Part shown: piece after piece, positions 53,501 to 64,000 of the stretch
How positions within the stretch are numbered: the stretch's first letter is position 1
Layout: every line of letters starts with the position of its first letter
From: Boswellia sacra
Lineage: Eukaryota > Streptophyta > Magnoliopsida > Sapindales > Burseraceae
Length of the DNA: 64,000 bases
Direction of reading: 5' to 3'
Assembly (NCBI GenBank): GCA_013180625.2
Contig: SNVD02011482.1
Span: 620,001 to 684,000 of the forward strand
Translations under genes and position numbers: made by a program
Notes under the pieces: generated by a model
The model's database searches: none
Told to the model about the DNA's origin: nothing
The model's input: only the letters and a program-made list of their open reading frames with translations

Positions 53501-55034
53501 TATTGATAGAATAATTGTCTGTTAATCTTATTTCCTGGTTTTGGAATCTGAGTATCTGTTTAACATTTAGTGAAAGAAGTTAAAGTCTCTTATGCAATTA
53601 GCTTGTTGAAAATTTCTCTTTACACCCTCTGATAAGAGAAAGATATAATACTTTGTAAACTTTAATTTCATGTGTTTATTACTCATGCAATTCCTTTTCG
53701 AATTGGTTGATAGTGATCCTTCTTTGCCTATTTTTAAATTGGCCTTGATGATATGGAAAGCCAAAGTGTCCAGTAATGTAGAAATCCTTTTTTGGATTAG
53801 TGCATGTGGAAGAATTATTGCCTTTTAGAAGCTTAGACAGTTAGACTTATACCTGTTTGTCACTTGAGGGATGTATTATGTATAATATTTATTTTTGAGC
53901 GCCAGATTAAAGGAAGCAGAAGTTGTCAATCATCATTTTCTTCATTGCTCCATTGTCTTGAGATTATGGCATAACATTCATTTTTTAGTGCAAGATTGAA
54001 TATATAACTAGAATTCTCTTTGTTACTGAAAAGCGTTTTGTTTGTGGAGGAAATGAGATCCATCATATTGCTTTGTATAATCATGCCAATATTTTAGGTT
54101 ATTTAATTTGAGAGGAGTTGAGTTTTCTAAGCATCTTATGGGGAGTATTTAGATCTCTTCTTTTGTATTTTCTCTTCAAAAGTCCACCCTATTAGGAGCC
54201 GTATTCTTCTTTTACAAATAATGAATTGTCATCTATAAAAAATCTAAAAGTTTTTTAAATGTAAAGCAATACATTCCATTTGTTGAAGTAATAGCTGGAA
54301 GCCTTGTGAGCATTTCTGCTTACTGAACACTCTTTTATCTCCTGCTAAAAAAATTTTGCAGACAACTCTTTTGCATGTGAAATAGCATTAGGTCCTGTTA
54401 CTTCCCTCTCTTAAATTATTTAATTAAATTGTGTGGTAATACTTTTTTAAGTGTTGCCTACCAGGGAAAGAAAAAATTTTTTTCCCCTTTTAAAGAGAGT
54501 TTATGTGAAAATATGATGATCCAATGTTTGTTGACTGAGGGTTACTCCTTTTTCCTTCCTGCTCATCTGCCACCCTGCTTGCGCTCTTGAGAAATCCTTG
54601 AAGTGGATTTTGTTGTATTCCAATGTAAAATTTTAATTGCTATTGTGAATGAATATTACTTTCACCCAACTTGTCTTTGGTGAATTTTTTTTGAATTGAC
54701 GTTGCACATAAAGAAATTATCTTGTCTCTCTCAGCTCTGCCTTCTCTATTTAGTTTATATCGGACCGCAGGCAAGAAATGATGTACTGGTAGTTCTCTAA
54801 AGTTTATTCTTTTTTCTTGTGGAATGTATAGGTGATGATACTGCAGCTGTTAATTCTGGTCCATTTCTTCACGAAGATATTATGTCTTTGAAAGGTTTGG
54901 AAGTCATTACACAGCAGGCAGAGCCTGTTCAGAGTGAACCAGAACCTGTAACTGCTGCTCCTCCTCCCGTTGCTGCTCAAGAACGCAAACCTGCAGAGAA
55001 AAAGCCAGTCAAACCAAAGTGGCTGAAAATGTGA
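50554..55034 (+). CDS. PUX1: Plant UBX domain-containing protein 1
   Basis: Seven coding exons: 50554-50637, 51438-51534, 51653-51721, 52313-52380, 52538-52667, 52759-52863 and 54832-55034. All have GT-AG borders and phases that join, giving 251 aa, the same length as Arabidopsis PUX1. The start MFADGFSPVPLKRRRHTN precedes an acidic linker (EETDDFYEFTAEDYYRILAT), a charged helix (KTRKIREAEEADRRSK) and a UBX domain (about residues 105-184; VIRVRFPDSHTLEATFHPSE, DFYDAGFIPGAIVYF). The tail ends KPKWLKM. PUX1 binds the AAA-ATPase CDC48 and promotes disassembly of its hexamer, thereby acting as a negative regulator of growth-related CDC48 activity. Intron 6 is 1968 bp. The gene is intact. Confidence 0.96.
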
Positions 55035-56823
55035 CATGATCAATAGTGTGAGTAAGCATCTTGTACCTTGTTGTTCGGGTTTTGTTCCAGTCTGACTGGG
55101 GTCTTCCTTCATCTGAACCTAGAAAAATATAAGGGGGAAAAAAAAAATTTCTCCCCTCTCTCTCTTTGCTGAGTCTGTTTTTGGCCTTGGTTACTGCAGG
55201 TGGGCGTTAACATCTGCTCACAAAGTCTTGCATATTTATAGAAGTTGATCTTTTAAGAGTTCGTTGACAGCATGGAATTTGATTAATCTGTGAAGGGTCA
55301 AACTTAGTGAAACAGTTCTGCTCACAGCATTCACTTTCTGTCGTGGTTGTCAAAACTTCGACAATCATCTGTGTATATTTTTATGTACCAAAGTTGTTTC
55401 CTTTTCTTTATCGATTTGAATTTTAATTCATGTTCTATAGTGTGTCAACATTGCTAACTGCCCTAGCTCTCCTGCTATATAATCTTTCCTGTATGGTGGC
55501 AGTTTCCAATTCATTGGAAGATCTGTTTTTATTGTGGAAATTGGAAGATATCAAAACCTAGAAAATATCGAAGTTGTGAGTTTCATCTAGAATCTATGAG
55601 AGGAATTATATTGTAATTGTAATTCCAAATGATAAGTCCATTTCCCTGTTTAAGCTGCTAGATTATCAGTCATTTTAGGGAATAACAAATGTAATTGTAC
55701 AATGTAAGCAAGCATTTTATCATTAATTAATGATTTTAAATTTATTAAATAAAAAAATATTGCACTTACAATTTATCATCTTGAACATTTTAATATGTGT
55801 TTCTAGAACTCGAGCATCCCGAAGTGTACCGGGGCAACGAAGTCTCAGTCTGACTAGAATTGAGGTCCAGTTAAAAAAAAATTCCCCAGTAACTTTGGTT
55901 TCCAAATCTTGTAGTAATAGTTGCTTCTTGAATTAAACGCCTTAGGCAGCGAAAATGCCTCCCCAGCATGCAATTGCCGCTGCATTTCCCCATTTTTCAA
56001 AACGTCAAGGGTGTTTATAAAATCTAAATATGTTTTTTTTTTTTTTTTTTAACTCCCTTCTCACGTGGCTTTAAATCAGTGCCAAGGAGTAGATAATTAT
56101 CTCTTCTAGTTAAACCACTTAAAATAATTCAGATTTTCCATTTGTTGCGCTCTTTCGGCTTTCCATTTGTACCGTTGTTCGAAAGATATGTTCACTCATT
56201 GCTGCGTTACCTTACTTTTCGTTTTTTCCATTTTAAGCGGTTTAATTTAAAGTATATAATTAAATAATTTTTTGTTTGTTTAAAAGATGGAGTAGAATAT
56301 AAGAAATTCAAGACGGTGCATGGTGATTATCAACTAGAAAAATAATCCAAGTCTAGTCTTTGTCTATTATGGAATTCAAAAACCCCTCTCACAACTGAGA
56401 GAGTTTGTTATACTTCTACTGTATTATTGACGTAGTACAGCCCGTTAATAAGAGACGAGAAAAGTGGGTGATAAAAAATGAAAATATTACTGTTTACGTC
56501 ATTTTTCAGCTCTCTCATTGACTTGTTGCATCATTAAACACAACCATATGGTGTAGTAGATATAAGGCAGACTTTTTCCTTACAACTACCGCCAACTACA
56601 ACTACCGCTGATAATCACAATTGACAAAGAGAAGAATAATAGTGGATTTTGAAATATTAGTCTTGTTTTTCAAAGATGATTTAAATAATCGGAAATGGCA
56701 TTGGTTTGTAATACATGATTGCCATAAAAAAAGTTTTAAACAATAAAATTATTTATATCAAATATTTCAAAGATTATCCTAAGCAACTATTTTTTTTTTA
56801 AAGGAGTTGAAATTAGCAGGACA

Positions 56824-56909
56824 TTGCACTTGGCTTGCTTTTGTCCAAATTATTTATTTAATAAGGCTTTCATACTATGTTGCTTGGACAAAATAGTGCA
56901 ATTAATTTT
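56824..56909. repeat. Short imperfect inverted repeat
   Basis: The left arm ATTGCACTTGGCTTGCTTTT with GTCCAA pairs with the right arm TTGGACAAAATAGTGCAAT, except for an 8-base insertion in the left arm. Possible remnant of a foldback element or a chance hairpin. Confidence 0.4.
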
Positions 56910-57048
56910 TGAAATTAGCCGCCTAACTTATGGCTTCCCAAATAAAATTTTTGTAATAAGAAACAAACTAAAAATAACATTCAACTGTAATTATGGAAAC
57001 ATGGTTTGTATGATTAGTTTTTTATTTTGGTTATATAAAATCATTCAA

Positions 57049-57068
57049 ATATATATATATATATATAT
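57049..57068. repeat. (AT)n microsatellite
   Basis: About ten AT units follow TCAAAT. Confidence 0.85.
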
Positions 57069-58505
57069 CGATTCAATTCCAGTCCAACAACTATGCTATA
57101 AAAACTATTGATTGAAGTTTTTAAATCATAAATTTTAATAAAAAAATTCAATCTGATCATCAGATCAGGAGAAGATCACAATGTCGGAATAAGTTTGTGT
57201 TATGAAACTTGTAGATGAATACTGGGGATGAGTACAAGTAAGAATGAAAGCGGGGCAAAGGAAAGGAGTGTGAAATGGGAAACAAGTAAAAGAGTCCCGT
57301 GTCAACTTCAGCTGCGGAGGTCAATAACTAGAGAGTCAAACCAAACCAAACAGCAAAAGTTGGTTCTTAGGAGTTTTTGAAGACAGGAAGCCATTGAGGT
57401 TGAAGAAGTTTAGAAAAGGATGCTGTGAAGGGCTTACAGAGTATAAAAATGTTAAATGTTAAATTGGTGATCAGAAACTTTTTTTTTTTTTTTTCTCTTG
57501 TTGCTCTAACTAATGGAGAGATAATATTAATTTATTGTTCTGTGAAATGATTAAGAAAGAGGTAAATGAAGTGAAACGATGAAATCGGCTTATCTTTGTC
57601 TAATGCTCCCTTTAAAAAAAGATTTGGCCCAAAAAAATTGGAAAAGTGTAGATATTGTAAAGTGATTAAGATTAACGCCCCCATGCAGTGTCGATCCTAC
57701 CACTTTGCTGTAAAGGCATTTGCTTTGAACTTTCAAATATTTTTATTCAAATACAATAACATCACTTTAATTAAATCTCATTCAAAGGCATTGAAATGCG
57801 AATTGTTTTAGAATTTGGACGATCTCCTCATTTGATCTGTTCAAAATTTTGAAATGATATTTAGTTAGGTGTTTGTATAAGAATTGGTTATAAATGTAAT
57901 AGTACTTATTATCTATATATCTTAACATTTATTTATTTTCTATTAATTAACAACTAAATATAAATTTAGTAAATCCTCCTTTGTTTAGATACTTAAGAAT
58001 TTTATGATTAGATTTAAAAAAAAAAAAGGAATATTTAGTTGCTGGTATCACTACTGCTGCTAGACCAAAACACTAATATTGTTGCTAAAATTGTTTTACG
58101 ATATCACACCCGCATAATTTTATTATCATTAATATTATATTTATAATTTTTAGATAATATAAAATCTACAATATAACATGACAGTTTATATGATGAAAAT
58201 TCATTAGACGAAAAAATAAAAATGGATAAGAAAAATTATATCTCTAACAAATTTTGCTATTTAAGACTATCATGATATATTGTAAAATTTATGTTATATA
58301 GAGATATTACAGGTCTAACCATTTTTATTTTATTACAGTGCATTAATAAAGTTTCCAACTTAACCCACATGGTGACCATTTGGTATTATTACATCACACA
58401 CACGATTACGACTCTAATTACCTGATACGAGAAAAAGACGGCAAATCCGAAAGAGCACACATGCAAAACATTATCTATCCGATCATGAGAAAATCACGTC
58501 GCAGA

Positions 58506-61419
58506 TTATAATATTGCGCCTGGAACGCGATCATCATGGCAGCAGCAGAAAGTTGTAAATTTCTCCATGTAGCGAGGGCACTCAGGGCATGTCATGCGCT
58601 CTGGAGCTATCCCACAAATAGCTGAGAACTCAAAGCGGCAACATGGATGAGCAACCCCATGGAGCTCCTGGTAGTGGTCCTTGAATGACACGTCGAAACC
58701 CTTAACAGGCACATGCTCCGTCCAGATATCATACTGTGACAATGTAGACACGATAGAGTGTTTCCGTGGCCATTGACTAGTATCTCTGAGCCTTTGCTGA
58801 GCACAGCCCATCCGCCATCTCTTTCATAGCTGAGCAGTTTCTTGATCTCTTGCATCACGGGGTCGCGGTCATCCGCTCTGCCTAATTGAACCTTGGAGAA
58901 TAGCATGCTCTCTAAACGAGTCCAGAAGAACCACACCATGGTGAGATCTTGCCAGAAGTAACTAAGCTTTTCCACTTCAATGATTTCCATGACTCTCCGC
59001 ACTTGCTCCCTCTTGCTGCTCTTACCGACGTAGACCAGCTTCAAAGGAATGCGCGCAGCAGCTGCAACCGATTTAGCTGAGGTTGCAAATTTTCTCACCC
59101 ATTCGATATTGTCACTTCCGTATACGAAAATGTATTTGCCTTCTTTAATCTGATGAAAAACATATTGATTATTAGTTAAATAAATATTATTAATGCATAA
59201 TTTTATATAAATGGAAAATAGAATATCATTAGTGAATTTGATACAAAAATTCATTAATTTTAATTACCCAGTTGAGAATTGCTGGATCAATGCTACCAAC
59301 GAGATGCTCAATCCTCCAGATCTGTTCCTTCCAAAGATCCTCTCCTCTCTCGAGCTGGTGAAAGGGAAAGCATTGCTGCCCCAAGTCCACATCATGTGGA
59401 TTGCATTAGGGCTGGCCACCCTCCCTTGAGGGTCTAGCACGACAAGGATTGGCTTTTTCTTGAAGTGCCACACCTCTTTGATGAACCTCATAACCCCCTT
59501 TTCTATCAAGGTAGGATGGTACACTGTGTACCATGGCATTGAGCGCTGTAGTTTTTCAAATTGCTTTTGCATTGGATCAGTCCACTTGATCGAACGGTCT
59601 ACGATTGGGATCCAAGCAACCTCATACTGAGCATGAACACCGAACGCATGTTGCCTCGATTCACTGTAAATCTTTTCCAGAGTTGAAAGCTCGTCTTGGG
59701 ATATGTTTAGGTCAGAAATGAGCAGCAATGCATTCTTCATCCCCAGAACTTCAATGCTAACCTGTTTAGGAAATCAAAATTATTTATTTCATTAGCGCTA
59801 TCTAGTTAAAACCTGAAAATATTTGTAATGAATAGCATGATAGAAGAGCAAATTAACCCTTCTCTTAGTCGAACAATCAACAAGAGGCTGCAAATCATCC
59901 TTGGCATAGATCAAGCTCTTTAGAATCTTCATGTTATCAACGTGGGTCGTATCGAAGAGACGCAGAAGAAGCTGATAGGATTCAAAATCTCTTTTTTCCT
60001 CTACAGTAAATAGAGTATCATTAAGCATTTATAATTGAGCGCGAGGCATATTGCATGCTTAATTTCAAGGAAGAAAACTTTACCAATGTGTGGGTAACAC
60101 ATATCCAGCTGTTTTTTTAAGGTGGTCATGAATGGTTTTGAGTTTGTGAGCCGAGGTAGATAGTTCCCATGACTCTGTAGTGGATATTGCATGCCTGAAT
60201 TCATTGCGTCAGACCATAGAATAGTGTATAATTTGAAAAAAAATAAATGGTTTGTATTTGAAAATGCCACAATAGCATATTATATTGCCTGCTAATTAAG
60301 ACATAATTAGCTAGTTTTGTTTAATGAGAAGGGAATCATACTCATGGCCCACGGTTGTGAGCGTAGAAACTGAGCTGCGCAAGCCACAACACTCCTAACG
60401 GTCCAGTAGACGGCGATCGGGGTATGAGCCAAGCCGGTGGAAAATGCGCGCACATCGTGTGAAATGTAGGCGGATGGTAGGTCATTGAAATCAATGACAC
60501 ATTTGGTCACATCGATCATAGCCTTGATCAGATTGTTAAGTGCGTCAAACTTGGGCTTCAATGGTCCTGTGTGCTCCATTATGTAAGGTAATTGCTTCAG
60601 GATTGCCATTGATTTGGCTAGTTGGTTTGATGTGTAAATCTGGGCAAGTAGCCAAAATTCTCCGTAGTTTAGAGCAAAGGCTGCTAGGGCCAGCACCAAC
60701 TTAGCCTCCCAGATAGCTTGATAGAATATTTAACAGAGCCACTGTCGTATCATGCGCGTCTGTACCACTCAAAGCCTTGTGTGATATCTGAAATTTCATA
60801 TTGAAATCGTATGTTTGAGTAAATAAAACAAACAAATATTTATGAATTCCCCTTCTGAATATTCTGCAACATGAAACAGGAAATTATATGCAATGCAATT
60901 ATCCTTTCAAATGACCTCGCATCCAATTCGGTCAATCGTGTATGATATTGCTTCAATCATTGCAACGAAACCGGCTTGCTGGGTCTTGTCCTCGATCTCC
61001 AGTTGAGCTTGGAGACCCGGCAATAAATACAAGTGATAAATTAGCTAGCATTCAACAACAGAAACTTGCTAGAAATTATAACAGGTCAGCTAGTGCTTCT
61101 ACATAGTATATTAGTTAGAAATTAATATTCAGAAACACATTTGTTAGAGACAGCCTGACAACTATTATAATTTCGTAAGACAACAAGCGTAAGAGTACAA
61201 ACATATCACCACCTCAGAGATATCAACCTGAAAGGTAGCGCGCCTGAGGATGTCCTCAACGAGATAGAAAAGAGGTTTGACATCAACCTCTCTCCCATCA
61301 GGAGAATGAGTTGCCTGAATTTGCTTCGCCATCAAATTGTCGTCAGACAGGGTGATCATGCTGCGGTCACTCCTGATGAGTCGGTGGGAATTGGCACTGG
61401 AGCCTGTCCAATGATTCAT
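58506..61419 (-). pseudogene. Sieve element occlusion (SEO) protein gene, frameshifted
   Basis: Seven exons can be traced: 61419-61213, about 61043-60916 (5' edge uncertain), 60787-60342, 60194-60084, 60000-59858, 59761-59268 and 59149-58506. The N-terminal SEO domain (RLIRSDRSMITLSDDNLMAK, LAAFALNYGEFWLLAQIYTS), the middle (LLLISDLNISQDELSTLEKI) and the C-terminal SEO domain (WAVLSKGSEILVNGHG, CPECPRYMEKFTTFCC) are unmistakable. SEO proteins form the forisome or P-protein filaments that plug sieve tubes after wounding. Frameshifts at about 60712, 60370, in the A7 run at 60112-60118 (six A would keep frame), near 59345 and near 58759 break the product, while most splice sites remain good. Four of the breaks are indels of one or two bases outside long homopolymers, so simple sequencing error is less likely. 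Confidence 0.85.
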
Positions 61420-63460
61420 GTGTTGAGCTATGCAAAGTAAACTTTGAAGGAGTTGATGAAGGAAAGAATAAGAGATTAGATATGGCTTGTGTGATATATG
61501 CTTCAAATCATCATTCTAGATTCTTTGTTTTCGGTAGCTCGCATATTTTTCTAATCATTCTTATGGGAAACATTGTCCTATGAATCATAATAAATTAAAT
61601 CTTTTTATCATGATTCATGACGTGGGAATTAACTCAATGATGATATTAATTATTTTCTCCCTTTTTTCATGCATTCTACGTTGATTTTGTTGTCGATGGT
61701 TTTAATCCTTAGCAATGGCGAATCTATAATGGAATTTTTGCTGGAACGATTAAGTCTTCGAAAAAGAATTATTATAAATTAAGTTCAAATGATATATCCA
61801 TAAACGAAATTATATACATAATTGAGAAAACAATAATAATATTATTATCTTAATAATATATAAAAGAAAAATATGTATATAATAATTCAAAGTTATAATA
61901 TAAAAAGGAATTAGACATTCAAATTCTCAAAAATTATTTATAATTGATTCACTATTAAATTTTTGTGCACGATAAAAAAAAATGAGGGCCTTTCTTTATA
62001 TGGGTATTAATTATGACTTTAGCAAATCTATTCATATAAGGATTCCTTATTTAGAAAATAGATATCACTTTCCAATCTAATAAGTTAAACTAAAATAAAT
62101 AAATAAATTGATATACAATAAAACAAAAAAGTATCTAGATCTATTTATTAATATCGATTATATATCTTTATATAAATAGCAATATATACAATAATAAACA
62201 AAAGTTATTATATAAAAATAATGATAACATGAACTTACCAAGCAAATTAAAATATTGGTAAACCATAATATAATAAAAAAAATTTATTTATAAATTGATT
62301 AATATTTCCAACTAAAAACAACAATAAAAAAATTAAATCATTCCCATACAAATATTGTAATTTAAATAAATTTATAAGACTCCATGCAATAAGCTACCAT
62401 GCATAAAATGAAACTTGAAAAAATTTATTACTGCATAATTGTATTAACTCAATGTCATCCATGCATATTAAAGAATGCCTTGCAAACATGAATAAATAAT
62501 TAATAAGTAACTAATAGTTTTTATATTGAGATAAATATAATTGACATGAAAAAACAGTTCATGAAATAAAAATAATAATAACTAAGTTATATTTATACTT
62601 TCCAATTACATATAGCACAAATGCATTACATCAATGATCATCAAATGTTGATTTTAATTTTTAGATATTACATAGTTAATTTTATTCCCTATTATTTAGA
62701 TTGGATCGGTTTATAATGGATTTTTATAATAGGATCCGTTATCCGATCCGATTAATTCAGTTATCAAAAATTTCAATCTAATCCAATCCGTCAATTGATC
62801 AAATCCAATCAAAATTGGATTGGTTTGGATTAGATCGGTCGGTTAGACGGATTTGATTGGATTTGAACACCCTTACATTAAACTAGATTCTTTGTAGTTT
62901 ATGAAAATCTTATTATTTGTAGAATTATTAGTTTTTTTTTTGTGAATGCTAGTCGCTAGAAATCTATTGGAAATATATCTAAGATTTATCAACGTTTAAT
63001 AAGTTTAAATTAAAATTGATAATAAAATTAGCAAAATCATATTCTTTTTGAAATAAAAAATTCTATTTATCATATTATATAATATTTTATAGAAATTTTT
63101 GTATACGTATTACAGTATGAAATTGCCCTCTCTTAATAGGATTTTTGGCTCTATCCCTGCTTAGAGTCATAGCAGCTTCCATACAAATCAATTCTAAGGT
63201 ACTTTCTATGCATCCTTTCGATCCACATTATGAACTCTTCTACATAAGGCAGATGAATTCTTTTTGATATCTAATGAAGCAAGAAATTTCAAATCCCAAA
63301 CTCCATTAATTAAATACCAAACACATGGGTGTAAAGATTATATATGCAAACATATATGCACATGAAGGCACATATACTAAAAATTGAGCTATTTGTTTGT
63401 ATGTGAGATTTTATTTTTAAAACTTGAAAAAAACGATATGGTTGGTTTTGCATTTTTCTT
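61420..63460. other. AT-rich intergenic DNA upstream of the SEO pseudogene
   Basis: This is mostly poly-A/T-rich sequence without a recognised gene. At 62690-62880 there is a dense cluster of GGATCGG, GGATTTG and CCGATCC words in both orientations, ending in GTTCAAATCC-like sequence. It could be the end of a small hAT-like element, but only one end is visible. Confidence 0.4.
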
Positions 63461-63925
63461 TTAAATTTTGAAAATAATATATCATTAATATTGATTTAAA
63501 TACATTAATAAATATCTGTTTTAAAAAACAATTTTCTAAAAAAATAAACAAATGGGAATTTGTCAATATATTTTTTGATTTCGATTCTTCTTTTTCCGTT
63601 TGAGCTTTCTCTGTGTTGACATTGTGAAATGGAAGGCTAAGAAACAGATTAATCCAATCATGATGATGCGGGGTGCAACACATACCTTAATAAATTTTAA
63701 ATTTTGAAAATCATATATGGTTGATATTGTTTAAATACATTAATAAATATCTGTTTTAAAAAACAATTTTCCAAAAACATAAACAAACGGCTTGAATTTG
63801 CCAATATGTTTTTAGATTCTGGTTCTTCTTTTTCTGTTTGAGCTTTCTCTGTGTTGACATGGTGAAATGGAAGGCTAAGAAACAGATTAATCCAATCATG
63901 ATGTGGGCTGCAACATATGGTAATT
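63461..63925. repeat. 236-bp tandem duplication at the right edge
   Basis: TTAAATTTTGAAAAT begins at 63461 and again at 63697. The units share AAATACATTAATAAATATCT, GAGCTTTCTCTGTGTTGACA and GGCTAAGAAACAGATTAATC, with scattered differences. The second unit ends at about 63925. Antisense frames at 63417-63984 in both copies translate alike only because the DNA is duplicated. Confidence 0.88.
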
Positions 63926-64000
63926 ATTTTACATTCAACTCTTCTCCTTGGTTTAAGGTCACATTGGTATTTTGCAAAGTGCAAGACAAAGGGATTTTCA

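Larger units (their letters stand above)
55035..58505. other. PUX1 3'UTR and AT-rich spacer
   Basis: The first 600 bases likely hold the PUX1 3'UTR. Features in the rest: poly-T runs at about 56033-56050 and 57480-57494, an (AT)n run at 57049-57068, and a small foldback at 56824-56909. Frames at 56824-57111 and 57596-57811 have no family resemblance. PUX1 and the SEO pseudogene converge on this spacer. Confidence 0.45.

Noticed and set aside
57596..57811. 71-codon frame with FKKRFGPKKLEKC
   Set aside because: No homology, no good context and AT-rich surroundings; probably chance.
62690..62880. Dense GGATCGG/CCGATCC words as a possible repeat array or transposon end
   Set aside because: Spacing is irregular and only one plausible terminus is seen; it is described as intergenic and not as an element.

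Overview
This is a piece of a plant nuclear genome, very probably a eudicot. The window is AT-rich and holds widely spaced, intron-containing genes with GT-AG splice sites. It also holds LTR retrotransposons of the Ty1-copia and Ty3-gypsy types and plant-specific gene families: AUG6 of the augmin complex, PUX1, a PP2A B' subunit and a sieve-element-occlusion (SEO) protein. A woody dicot such as Citrus would fit, but the species cannot be fixed from sequence alone.

Layout. Positions 1-10.3 kb hold two decayed minus-strand relatives of a PP2A B' (B56) regulatory subunit gene. The second is cut in two by a complete but dead copia element (4388-9721) flanked by a perfect 5-bp target duplication, CTTAT. 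Positions 11.6-17.4 kb carry the intact B' gene on the minus strand: two coding exons, 525 aa and a probable 5'UTR intron. Positions 20.3-26.0 kb carry AUG6 on the minus strand, 13 coding exons and 722 aa, apparently intact. Positions 27.6-46.2 kb are one nested transposon block. A large copia element of sirevirus type (27558-46163, duplication ATTAT) was interrupted in its post-pol region by a gypsy element with 2.1-kb LTRs (34912-44007, duplication GGTTG). Positions 46.4-48.3 kb hold a 650-bp hAT-type non-autonomous element with an 8-bp duplication, apparently inside an older long-inverted-repeat element. Positions 48.6-49.3 kb are a dead fasciclin-like arabinogalactan gene. Positions 50.6-55.0 kb carry PUX1 on the plus strand, seven exons and 251 aa, intact. 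Positions 58.5-61.4 kb are an SEO gene on the minus strand whose splice sites survive but whose exons carry at least five frameshifts. The right end has a 236-bp tandem duplication.

Three intact protein-coding genes stand out: the PP2A B' subunit, AUG6 and PUX1. They have unrelated housekeeping or cell-biological roles, in phosphatase targeting, microtubule nucleation and CDC48 regulation, and there is no operon-like logic. Most of the rest of the annotated content is decay: pseudogenes and dead retroelements, with several catalytic residues visibly lost. I found no CRISPR array and no rRNA or tRNA gene. I also found no convincing new multi-gene system. The most informative signals are the retro-like intronless B' copy later split by a transposon, the nested insertions with intact target duplications, the 188-bp periodic repeats inside the gypsy LTR, and the paired tRNA-like A/B-box units inside the hAT element.
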